Assembly: GCF_001278755.1 (NCBI RefSeq)
Contig: NZ_CP012601.1
Span: 2,480,001-2,544,000, forward strand
Direction of reading: 5' to 3'
Length of the DNA stretch: 64,000 nt
From: Bacillus sp. FJAT-22090
Lineage (GTDB): Bacteria > Bacillota > Bacilli > Bacillales_A > Planococcaceae
Each line of letters opens with the position of its first letter. The first letter of the stretch is position 1. Below are positions 40,726-48,536 of the stretch, one piece after another. A model generated the notes under the pieces. It was not told where the DNA came from and searched no databases. It worked only from the letters and a program-made list of their open reading frames with translations. The position numbers and the translations under genes were made by a program.

Positions 40726-41256
40726 TCATTTCCACTGATGACTTAAACCATATTCCATCTCAAAGGCATAATCTGCTTTCGCCACTAGCCATTGATGAAT
40801 TTGTCCGATCCACTTTTGATAGAGGATAACATCTTCATGGTTGGATAACGGCTCATCCAGCACTTCATTTGAAACAATGACCATAATTTTTGCTTTTTCT
40901 ACTACATGATCAATTGCATCATGGAGACGTTCTTCTATCAACTCCATATCTCCTTCATACAGCTCATTGGCAAGCCATGTGGTAACACAATCCCATAGGA
41001 CTCCGTCTCCATCTTGGATATGGGGTAGGATTTTCTCTAAGTGTCGAGGCTGTTCAATGGTCAACCACTCGACCGGATAATTTTCGCGATCCTGCTGATG
41101 CCGTTCAATTCGTTTCTTCATTTCTACATCCACTGCAACTCCTGATGCTACATACACATTGCGTTTAGCCTGCTCATTCATCAAATATTTCTCAGCGAAG
41201 CTACTTTTTCCGCTACGTACACCACCCGTTATGAAGACCAGTTTTCCTCGAACCAT
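40726..41256 (-). CDS. cobU: adenosylcobinamide kinase / adenosylcobinamide-phosphate guanylyltransferase
   Basis: Phosphorylates adenosylcobinamide and then attaches GMP. The 176 residues show Walker A TGGVRSGKSSFAE, the guanylylated His in RIERHQQDR, the DCVTTWLANEL segment and VIVSNEV. ATG 41256 is behind AAGGAG. The open frame to 41319 lies inside cobD. This is the full-length CobU of the operon. Confidence 0.92.
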   Translation of the reverse strand: MVRGKLVFITGGVRSGKSSFAEKYLMNEQAKRNVYVASGVAVDVEMKKRIERHQQDRENYPVEWLTIEQPRHLEKILPHIQDGDGVLWDCVTTWLANELYEGDMELIEERLHDAIDHVVEKAKIMVIVSNEVLDEPLSNHEDVILYQKWIGQIHQWLVAKADYAFEMEYGLSHQWK

Positions 41257-42305
41257 TCGTTCATCTCCTTCTGCAATCGCTCCATGTGTATTTCTTCTTT
41301 CATTCCTACACGAAACCATTTACCATCCAGACCTTTAAAGTTCTCCGTATGCCTTAGTACACAGCCCTTTGTTAATAAATACGTAAAGAATTCCTTAGAA
41401 CGTTCAGGATTAGAAAGTTGAAAGCAAATAAAATTCGTTCTTGATGGAAGTACTACACAATGCCACTTTTCTAGAAATACAGTAAATTTCTTTCGCATTT
41501 CTTTCGCAAATGCAATAGCCTGTAGTCTATAATCCTCTTCCTTCAGGCAAGCTGCACCTATCGATGTCGCTATGGCATTACTATTCCAATGTGGCATGGT
41601 TGCACGAGTTTCCTTAATAAATTGTTTACTAGCTATTGCATAGCCAAGTCGCAACCCTGGAATTGCATACATTTTAGTCATCGAACGAACAACGATAACG
41701 TTCGGAAAATTTTTTAAAAGAGGTATAAATGATTCTCCTTCATCGATAAAATCAAGAAAAGCTTCATCTAGAATGACTTCACATTTATATCTTTTCGCAT
41801 ACTCTGCTATTTGTATGATTTCTTTTAAAGGAATTAAATACCCAGTAGGATTATTTGGTCTGCAAATATAAATAACTTCTGCAAATTCTACTTCATCCAA
41901 TACTTCCTCTAAAGGTAAAGCTTGTATTGCAATAATTTCTTTTATGTACACATGATAGGGTGCTAACGTCGCAGCATATTCTGAAAACGTAGGATGGATC
42001 AAAACGGCACGCTTGTTTACATAACGTTTTGCAAGGCTTGAGAATATTTCAGCAGCCCCATTTCCTACTATCACCTGGTCGATGGGAACATTATGATATG
42101 TAGCTGCAGCTGATAAAAATGGCTCTCCGTATGGATCAGGGTATTTAGTGATTAAACTTGCATATGATGCCCAATGCTCTATAACAAAAGGTGGTGGTCC
42201 TAGAGGGTTCACGTTTTCACTATAATCTATTATTACTTCAGGTATGTTAATCCCAAGGCTTTCATAGAGATGATGAGCATTTGCACCATGATTAGGTAAT
42301 GACAA
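41229..42305 (-). CDS. cobD: threonine-phosphate decarboxylase, CobD type (PLP)
   Basis: Makes (R)-1-amino-2-propanol O-phosphate, the linker attached to cobyric acid by CbiB. It belongs to the HisC-like fold type I aminotransferases: SENVNPLGPP, RPNNPTG, LDEAFLDF and the PLP lysine in MTKMYAIPGLRLGY. A TTG at 42305 six bases after GGAGGAG is preferred over the ATG at 42320, which overlaps the ribosome site. It overlaps cbiB and cobU. Confidence 0.88.
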   Translation of the reverse strand: MSLPNHGANAHHLYESLGINIPEVIIDYSENVNPLGPPPFVIEHWASYASLITKYPDPYGEPFLSAAATYHNVPIDQVIVGNGAAEIFSSLAKRYVNKRAVLIHPTFSEYAATLAPYHVYIKEIIAIQALPLEEVLDEVEFAEVIYICRPNNPTGYLIPLKEIIQIAEYAKRYKCEVILDEAFLDFIDEGESFIPLLKNFPNVIVVRSMTKMYAIPGLRLGYAIASKQFIKETRATMPHWNSNAIATSIGAACLKEEDYRLQAIAFAKEMRKKFTVFLEKWHCVVLPSRTNFICFQLSNPERSKEFFTYLLTKGCVLRHTENFKGLDGKWFRVGMKEEIHMERLQKEMNEWFEENWSS

Positions 42306-43251
42306 GTAAAACTCCTCCAATCACCATCAACCAAAGCCAAAATAGAAATACTGCTGTATTTAAATGGGAGATGGTACTTAATATATGACTAGGGTTAAGC
42401 GGAATCTCTCCAATACCCATTAATGCCCGGTTAGAAATGATTCCTTTATATGTATTTATTCCACCTAGTTGAATTCCAAGTTGATAGGCAGTCGCAGCTT
42501 CCAAATAGCCACTATTTGGACTTGGATGTTTTTTCGCATCCAGCCACCATCCTTTCATCCGCTCTTTAAAAGGAAGTGTGCTTTCTTTATTACCCCAAAG
42601 AATGATGATATAGCCAGTCATGCGACTTGGAATGTAGTTTGCAATATCATCAAGTTTTGCAGATGCATAACCGAACTCCTCATACTTTTCATTTTTGTAC
42701 CCGACCATTGAATCTAATGTATTAATTGCCTTATAGGCCCAGAGTCCAGGGGCACCTGCAAATAAAAATGCATAAAAGAGAGGAGCAGTGATCCCATCGC
42801 TTATATTTTCAGAAACAGTTTCCACGACACCTCGCGTGATCTCTTTTTCATCTAATTTTTCAGTATCTCGACCAACAATCCACGAAAGTTTTTGTCTTGC
42901 TGCTGGTAAATCTTTATCCACCAATGGTTTATAAACTTCCATCGCAGCATCCTTCAAGCTTTTTTGAGCTAGCCCAGAAGCAATTAATATACTTTCCAAA
43001 GCAATCCCGACAATTACATGAACAGAATAAGCAGCAATTAAAACAACTACTGTAAAGAAGAAAGTAATTCCTACTACGATGAAAACAAGTAAAAACCCTT
43101 TTGCTTTCCGTCCATTCCCTCTATTTAGCAAAGCAGTAAGCTTTGAAATGAGATTACCAATCCATCGAACGGGGTGAGGCCAATTTGGCGGGTCACCTAT
43201 TATTTTGTCTAGTATTAGACCAATTGCTATGGCAATAATATGCGGACCCAT
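42292..43251 (-). CDS. cbiB: adenosylcobinamide-phosphate synthase CbiB
   Basis: A 319-residue membrane enzyme that attaches aminopropanol phosphate to adenosylcobyric acid. Signature LDKIIGDPPNWPHPVRWIG, the TAPLFYAFLFAGAPGLWAYKAINTLDSMVGYKNEKYEEFG region and ISDGI are typical. It follows btuD-cbiZ by one base. Together with CbiZ upstream it forms the remodelling pair: CbiZ removes the old aminopropanol tail, CbiB rebuilds. Confidence 0.94.
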   Translation of the reverse strand: MGPHIIAIAIGLILDKIIGDPPNWPHPVRWIGNLISKLTALLNRGNGRKAKGFLLVFIVVGITFFFTVVVLIAAYSVHVIVGIALESILIASGLAQKSLKDAAMEVYKPLVDKDLPAARQKLSWIVGRDTEKLDEKEITRGVVETVSENISDGITAPLFYAFLFAGAPGLWAYKAINTLDSMVGYKNEKYEEFGYASAKLDDIANYIPSRMTGYIIILWGNKESTLPFKERMKGWWLDAKKHPSPNSGYLEAATAYQLGIQLGGINTYKGIISNRALMGIGEIPLNPSHILSTISHLNTAVFLFWLWLMVIGGVLLVIT

Positions 43252-43252
43252 C

Positions 43253-44722
43253 CTACACCCAGCCTTTAACTTTTTTATAAGTTTGGATTGCTTCTACGGT
43301 ACATTCAAACACACCAAGTCCAATTTTCTTTCCTATTTCTGTGATTGGCCCAGCATATGGAATATAGCTACCTTGCTGCGTCGAAGCCACTAAAATGCTA
43401 TCTGTAGATGTACCAGTTGCGATTGTGCCTGTTCGTGGATCCATTACAGATTCAGCGGTTAGCGCTTTCGTTTTTGCTTCTGTTGCAGTTATCACCGCTT
43501 GTAGAAATGCTTCTTCAGCAAGAGTTCCGTTTATTATAATCCAAGTATTAATAGTTCCTACTACCGGAAAATTTTCAACTTCATACGCTTTTGATACATC
43601 TACTGCATTTCCAACACCCGCTGTCACCATGATGAAGACAGAACCAAAGTCTCCTTCATACTCCTTAATAACAGCATCTTTCGTTTGAACAGCTGTCATC
43701 ATTCCAACTGTCTCTGTTTCAGAAAAACCATGATTTGCAAGGAACTCCTGCATTTCCATCTGAGCATTATCAATATTATACTGTGCATCTACTCTTCTAT
43801 TTACAAATGATCGATACCAGCCACTTCCTGCATTTATGACAGCAGATGACCATGTTCTTAGCTGCTTTTCTGCTTGAAATACAACGAGCTCATCTGTAAC
43901 CTGAAAGTTTTCGGTTGTTATTTGGTCATTTACTATCTTTTCATTCACATCAGGAAGAATAGTGATCTGCGGCTTTGGAAGTTCTGGATGTGGATTCGTA
44001 CTAACTCGTGCTTGGTACACTGTTTCAATCTGATTTTTCTTAACTACTTCATGAGGCTCTCCGATTGCTTTAATTTCCCCTTGCTCCATTAATAACAGCC
44101 TATCACAATATAGGGATGCAAGGTTTATATCATGAAATACACTTATGACGGTAATTCCTTTTTCAATTGTTTGCGTTTTAATAGTATCGAGTAATTGTTT
44201 TTGGTGTGCAATGTCTAAATGGTTTGTCGGTTCATCGAGCAATAATATTGGTGCTTGTTGTGCAAGTGCTTGAGCAACAAATACTCGCTGCTGCTCCCCA
44301 CCGGACAATAGGTCTAGTAATTGATGCTCGTACACTTCCATTGCTGTTAGTTTCATTGCTTCCTTAACAGCTACTTCATCTTCATGTGACCAAGAGGAAA
44401 ACCATCCGCTTTGGTGCGGATATCGGCCAAGAGATACTGTATCCCTAACCGTATATGAAAATGCTTGACTATGTAATTGTGGCAAAACTGCCATTTTTTT
44501 AGCTAGCTCTTTAGATGAGTACGATTGCAGTGATTTCCCCTCTATTAATACGTCCCCAGAACTCATTGGTAAAATCCCACTCATCACCTTCAGCAAAGTA
44601 GATTTCCCACTTCCATTGGGACCAAGTATTCCAAGCATTTCACCCTTTCCAACTTCAAAGGAGACGTCTTTAACGATTAATTTATGGTCGTAACCACCTG
44701 ACAAGTTTCCTACCTTCAACAT
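43253..44722 (-). CDS. fused corrinoid ABC transporter ATPase (BtuD) and adenosylcobinamide amidohydrolase (CbiZ)
   Basis: A 489-residue fusion. Residues 1-255 are an ABC ATPase: Walker A GPNGSGKST, signature LSGGEQQRVF, Walker B LLLDEPTNHLD, His switch VFHD. Residues about 275-489 are CbiZ (WSSAVINAGSGWYRSFVNRRV, FIMVTAGVGNAVDV, GTINTWIIINGTL), which cleaves the aminopropanol arm to give cobyric acid. ATG 44722 has GGAGG; the open frame to 44782 was rejected. Such fusions occur in some Bacillaceae. It couples uptake to remodelling. Confidence 0.9.
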   Translation of the reverse strand: MLKVGNLSGGYDHKLIVKDVSFEVGKGEMLGILGPNGSGKSTLLKVMSGILPMSSGDVLIEGKSLQSYSSKELAKKMAVLPQLHSQAFSYTVRDTVSLGRYPHQSGWFSSWSHEDEVAVKEAMKLTAMEVYEHQLLDLLSGGEQQRVFVAQALAQQAPILLLDEPTNHLDIAHQKQLLDTIKTQTIEKGITVISVFHDINLASLYCDRLLLMEQGEIKAIGEPHEVVKKNQIETVYQARVSTNPHPELPKPQITILPDVNEKIVNDQITTENFQVTDELVVFQAEKQLRTWSSAVINAGSGWYRSFVNRRVDAQYNIDNAQMEMQEFLANHGFSETETVGMMTAVQTKDAVIKEYEGDFGSVFIMVTAGVGNAVDVSKAYEVENFPVVGTINTWIIINGTLAEEAFLQAVITATEAKTKALTAESVMDPRTGTIATGTSTDSILVASTQQGSYIPYAGPITEIGKKIGLGVFECTVEAIQTYKKVKGWV

Positions 44723-44723
44723 G

Positions 44724-45719
44724 TTAAACGCCTCCTTTTTTTCGCTGTCTAAAGAAAATAAATGCGAACACTGGTGCACCAATAAATGCAGTGATTACTC
44801 CAATTGGTAGTTCGGTTGGTGAAATTATTGTACGAGAAACTAAGTCGCAGATAATGAGTAAAGATGCTCCATTGATGAAGCTAAGTGGTAATACATGTCG
44901 ATGATCCGATCCAAATAAAAGTCTCGTCATATGTGGAACAACAAGCCCAACAAAACCAATTGTTCCAGATACTGCTACTGCTGTTCCCGTCAACATAGAC
45001 CCGCCGATCAAGATCATCATCTTTCTTCTTTTTACATTAACTCCAAGATGCTTTGCACGTTCTTCACCAAATAACAGTGCATTTAATTCTCTTCTGTTTA
45101 AAGCTAATAAAATCGAACCTATGACGATAAAAGGTAATGCCATCTGTACATAGCTCCAGCCTCGCATCGATACACTACCAAGCAGCCAGCCGATGATTTG
45201 CCTAAGCTCTTCTCCTGTTAACGCAATCATTAATGATATAACCGAGCCTAAAAAAGAACTAAAAATGATTCCAGTTAAAATAATCGTCTCCATTTTCATC
45301 GCACGATCGACTAATTTGGCAAATGTAATGACAAGAAGCATCGTAACTAATGCACCTATCATACTGAAAATGGGTAACGTATAAATTCCTAGAAATGGTA
45401 CCGAAATACCGAAAAAGAGCGTAGCCACGGCGCCTACTGAGGCACCGGACGACACTCCTAACGTATAAGGGTCGGCAAGCGGGTTTTTTAATAAACCTTG
45501 AAACGCGGCTCCTGCAATGGCTAGTGATGCACCAACTAACCCCGCAAGAACAACCCGCGGCAAGCGAATTTTCCAAACGATATTGGTCGCAATTTCATCT
45601 GCTCCCCTATCCCATAATGTGCTGATCGGTACCTTTACGGATCCGACCGATACACCTAGCCATATCGCCACTAAAAGAGCAATAATAGACAAGGTGTAGC
45701 CGATCATGGATTTACTCAC
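44724..45719 (-). CDS. btuC: corrinoid ABC transporter permease
   Basis: A 331-residue FecCD/BtuC-family permease with about ten helices and the conserved LPRVVLAGLVGASLAIAG, GVSSGASVG and GTIGFVGLVVPHMTR segments. A GTG at 45719, six bases after GGAGG, overlaps the btuF stop, and its stop lies one base before btuD-cbiZ. It transports cobalamin or cobinamide through the membrane with BtuF and BtuD. Confidence 0.92.
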   Translation of the reverse strand: MSKSMIGYTLSIIALLVAIWLGVSVGSVKVPISTLWDRGADEIATNIVWKIRLPRVVLAGLVGASLAIAGAAFQGLLKNPLADPYTLGVSSGASVGAVATLFFGISVPFLGIYTLPIFSMIGALVTMLLVITFAKLVDRAMKMETIILTGIIFSSFLGSVISLMIALTGEELRQIIGWLLGSVSMRGWSYVQMALPFIVIGSILLALNRRELNALLFGEERAKHLGVNVKRRKMMILIGGSMLTGTAVAVSGTIGFVGLVVPHMTRLLFGSDHRHVLPLSFINGASLLIICDLVSRTIISPTELPIGVITAFIGAPVFAFIFFRQRKKGGV

Positions 45720-46680
45720 TAAAAGCCTCCGGATAGATTGCTTTCGCTACTTCTTCTAATCCTTCTGCAAGACGTGGGCCTGTACGACTAGTTAAGTTTT
45801 CATCAACCTGTACTACTGCATCATTTTTAACAGCATTAATCGTATCAAAACCATCACGTGCCTTCACACTATCTACAATTCCTTCTACGTAGCTATACAT
45901 TACGATGATCACATCTGGATTACGGTTTACAATCTCCTCTGGAGCTATCATAAACCAGCCTTCTTGATCTGCCGCAATATTCTCCGCATTCACCATATCT
46001 AAAATTTCTTGCATAAATGTCCCTTTACCAGGTGTATAAATTTCCGGAACATCAGAAGTTTCAACGAACACAGTCTTCTTCGTTTCTACATTCGCCACTT
46101 TTTCTTTTACTTCTTCTACTTTTGCTTTCATATCTTCCACAATTTTTTGTGCCTCTGGTAATTTTCCTGTAGCACGACCAATTTGTTCGATAGTTGTATA
46201 TGTTTCATTAAAATCAGCCGCATTTTTTACGACAAACACTTTTACACCAGCATCACGGATTTGTTGTAAACCTGCATCGCCAGCTCCCAACATTGACTCA
46301 TGTGCAAATACGATTTCTGGATTCATGGATACAATTTTTTCTACGTTGAATTCCATACCACCGATTTTCTCTTTTTCAAGCGCTTCCTCAGGGTAGTTAT
46401 CGTAATCATTTACTCCAATAATTTCTTCATTAAGTCCAAGCGCAAATAAAATCTCTGTATTACTTGGCAACATCGAAACGATTGTTTTTGGTGCTTCTTC
46501 TAACGTTATCTCATTACCAACCGCATCGGTCATCGTAATCGGGAATTCTGTTTCTTCTATTGTTGCTTCCTCTTGAGTAGTGCCCTTGTCTTCAACAGGT
46601 TTTGCTTCTTCTTGAGAACATCCAACTAACAATAATACTGCAAGTGCGGATGTCATCCATAATTGCCATAACTTCTTCAT
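45712..46680 (-). CDS. btuF: corrinoid-binding lipoprotein
   Basis: The extracellular substrate-binding protein of the corrinoid transporter. A signal peptide with lipobox LLLVGC (cleavage before Cys at about residue 21) is followed by an Asp/Glu-rich linker and a periplasmic-binding fold (RIVSMLPSNTEIL-like segment TIVSMLPSNTEIL). The frame opens at 46773, but ATG 46680 with GGAGG eight bases upstream gives a proper signal peptide. It is the first gene after the B12 riboswitch. Confidence 0.92.
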   Translation of the reverse strand: MKKLWQLWMTSALAVLLLVGCSQEEAKPVEDKGTTQEEATIEETEFPITMTDAVGNEITLEEAPKTIVSMLPSNTEILFALGLNEEIIGVNDYDNYPEEALEKEKIGGMEFNVEKIVSMNPEIVFAHESMLGAGDAGLQQIRDAGVKVFVVKNAADFNETYTTIEQIGRATGKLPEAQKIVEDMKAKVEEVKEKVANVETKKTVFVETSDVPEIYTPGKGTFMQEILDMVNAENIAADQEGWFMIAPEEIVNRNPDVIIVMYSYVEGIVDSVKARDGFDTINAVKNDAVVQVDENLTSRTGPRLAEGLEEVAKAIYPEAFSE

Positions 46681-46703
46681 CTGTAATTCCTCCATTTTTG
46701 TGC

Positions 46704-46736
46704 AAATAAAAATCTCTCGTTCCATGAACGAGAGAT
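46704..46736 (-). terminator. riboswitch expression-platform terminator
   Basis: ATCTCTCGTTC (46712-46722) pairs with GAACGAGAGAT (46726-46736); on the minus strand TTTTTATTTGC follows. It lies between the B12 aptamer and btuF, so B12 binding should favour this stem and stop transcription. Confidence 0.88.
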
Positions 46737-46819
46737 AGAATAGGTATAAATCTGCTAGGTTAAAACATGCCAAGCGGACTTACACATAACCTATCCTCGT
46801 AGGTAGTAAAGTGTAAACG

Positions 46820-46936
46820 CATAAAGGCAGGTTTTCTGACTTGTGATCATGTACAATCACTTACAGTGGCGGGACCGCGCTGGACTTGCACCAGCTTCCC
46901 TTTTAACTTACTAGTAAACTAGCAAGCACCTTTATG
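46820..46936 (-). ncRNA. cobalamin (B12) riboswitch aptamer
   Basis: Minus-strand P1 is CATAAAGG at the 5' end (46929-46936) with CCTTTATG at the 3' end (46820-46827). Conserved class-I features follow in order: AAGGTGC near the start, GGGAAGCTGGTGCAAGTCCA, GCGGTCCCGCCACTGTAA, and the B12 box AGTCAGAAAACCTGCC. It heads the cobalamin operon and should repress it when adenosylcobalamin is abundant. Confidence 0.96.
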
Positions 46937-46964
46937 TTCAAAATATTCTTGATGCATCGATTTC

Positions 46965-46992
46965 ATTATACCTTAAAACATTTTATTGTCGA
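46965..46992 (-). promoter_or_regulatory. promoter of the cobalamin operon
   Basis: On the minus strand -10 TATAAT (46965-46970) and a -35 TCGACA (46987-46992) are separated by 16 bases. The start would lie about 20 bases ahead of the riboswitch P1 stem. Confidence 0.75.
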
Positions 46993-47084
46993 CAGAAGTT
47001 TTCATAGTATTCGACTGATATTATTTGTATTCAACCGATTATCGACTTTATTCGACCGATTCATTTAATATATATTAGAAAAGC

Positions 47085-47290
47085 GCAAGGGAGCCCTTTA
47101 AAAAGCAAAAACTGGTTACAATTGTTTCCGGATTGCTTTGTACAGACTTTGGCTTCAAAGTTACCGCAGGATTATTTTGAAGGGTTGGCCGTGACTGTCG
47201 TCAAGATCAACCCTTCTTTTTTCGGTAATCTTGTTGCTGCAGTCTGTTCGTCGCTCTCCTTTAACTTTTGAAAACTGGTTAATACCTTTT
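47085..47290. repeat. large imperfect inverted repeat with terminator-like core
   Basis: ACAGACT...TTACCG (from about 47150) and its complement ending near 47252 form long arms; within them GAAGGGTTG (from about 47198) pairs with CAACCCTTC and a TTTTTT run follows. Outside them lie direct repeats AAAAACTGGTTA (about 47107) and GAAAACTGGTTA (about 47270). No ORF. It is part of the gene-poor 46993-47865 gap. Confidence 0.55.
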
Positions 47291-47393
47291 TGGATAATTA
47301 GTGAATAGATGCTATCTTATTCAATTGCAAGCTACCGAATGCCCCAATGAAGAAAAAAGGCAGTTGGCTAATTAATATCGTTTTTTATTTCGG

Positions 47394-47778
47394 AACCGTT
47401 AATTTCCGTTCCAGGCGGACGCTTTCCGCCGGCATGGCTTCAGCCTCTTCCCTTGCTCCTGCGCAAGCTCGTCGCAAAAATTAATTTCGCTACGCTCAGT
47501 CCAGGGTCTTCAGCTCATGCACCTGACGCTTCGCTTTCGGTGCAGAAAACATTTGCTATTCCGGCTGGAGCCGCCACCTTCCACTCTAATCAACTATTAT
47601 CAGCTTTTCAATTAGAAAATCATTGCCATTGATTTTTTATCACATAATTTTTTTCAATTAGTATTTATAGAAAATAATTGAAAAACGCGAAACTCCTGCG
47701 GGAATAGCTTTAGCCAAAGACCCCGCAAGTCGGCGAGGAGATTAAGGTAACGCCGGCGGTAAGCTTCGGAAAACCAAT
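47394..47778. repeat. GC-rich dyad repeat composite R2
   Basis: Matches the left and right modules of R1 in the same order (AATTTCCGTTCCAGGCGG near 47401; CTCCTGCGGGAATAGC near 47692; AAGACCCCGCA), with extra inserts of about 30-40 bp in the left module (CCTGCGCAAGCTCGTCGC; CGCTTCGCTTTCGGTGC). Its right end (complement of GGTTTTCCGAAGCTTACCGC) equals the end of R4. Confidence 0.8.
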
Positions 47779-47805
47779 TCTAGCCTATATAATCAAAACT
47801 TTCAG

Positions 47806-47819
47806 TGAAAACGTTTTCA
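47806..47819 (+). promoter_or_regulatory. cre-like palindrome upstream of yyaC
   Basis: TGAAAACGTTTTCA is a perfect palindrome matching the CcpA cre core (only the outer W differs). A TATAAT lies at 47826-47831, so the site would overlap the -35 region of a vegetative-type promoter. Catabolite control of a spore-protease gene would be unexpected, so this stays tentative. Confidence 0.45.
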
Positions 47820-47865
47820 TGATACTATAATAAAAAATTTATTATTTTCAAGGGGGCGCAACGGG

Positions 47866-48478
47866 TTGTTTCCTTTTAAGAAAAAAAGAAGAGTGCATAT
47901 ACAAACTAAGAAGTTGTATTACAGTTATTCATTAAATTCTTCGACAGAAGAAGATATGAATGAGATGTCTTATCTGCTTAGTACATTATGTGAGACCGGC
48001 ACCATTGATATTGTCTTTTTATGTATTGGGTCAGATCAAATCGACTGGTGATTCTTTCGGTCCCTTTGTCGGAACGATGCTAAAAGAAAAAAACTTTCCA
48101 TATCATGTATTCGGAACAATCGAAGAGCCCGTTCACGCACTAAATTTAGAAGCTGTATTAAAAGAAATTAATAGCCAGTTCAATGAACCAATTATTTTTA
48201 GTGTGGATGCCTGTTTAGGAGATAATCACCAAATCGGATCAATTATATTAAAAGATGGTCCCCTCATTCCTGGAAATGCTATTAATAATCCGCTTCCCGA
48301 AGTGGGAAACTATCAATTAAAAGCGATTGTAAACTATTTAGATCCGAGCTTTCCTACAAACTCTTTAAATAATACGAGATTAAGCACTGTTATGAGCCTT
48401 GCAAAAATTACGTCTGCAATTTTATTGAAGTCAGTCCAAAACAAGAACAATATAAAAATGACGATGAATCCTTTTTGA
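47866..48478 (+). pseudogene. yyaC: YyaC family (Gpr-like) spore protein, split by a one-base frameshift
   Basis: The N-terminal part starts at a TTG (47866) nine bases after AGGGGG and reads in frame to IVFLCIGSDQIDW-stop (TGA near 48049-48051). The rest is in the +2 frame: STGDSFGPFVGTML, VHALNLEAVLKEI, SVDACLGDNHQIGSI. Removing one A from the AAA at 48038-48040 joins them as IGSDQSTGDSFGP, the conserved YyaC sequence. All other parts look intact. Either a recent mutation or a sequencing/assembly error. The stop lies within its own terminator. Confidence 0.88.
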
Positions 48479-48493
48479 TTCATCGTCATTTTT
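48454..48493 (+). terminator. terminator overlapping the yyaC stop (bidirectional with argS)
   Basis: AAAAATGACGATGAATC (48454-48470) pairs with its complement (48477-48493), giving a 17-bp stem with a 6-base loop. The yyaC stop TGA lies at 48476-48478. A and T runs on either side let it also end argS transcripts from the minus strand. Confidence 0.93.
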
Positions 48494-48536
48494 GTTTTAT
48501 CCAATTGTTATAACACCTAGAATGAAGTGTTCTTTA

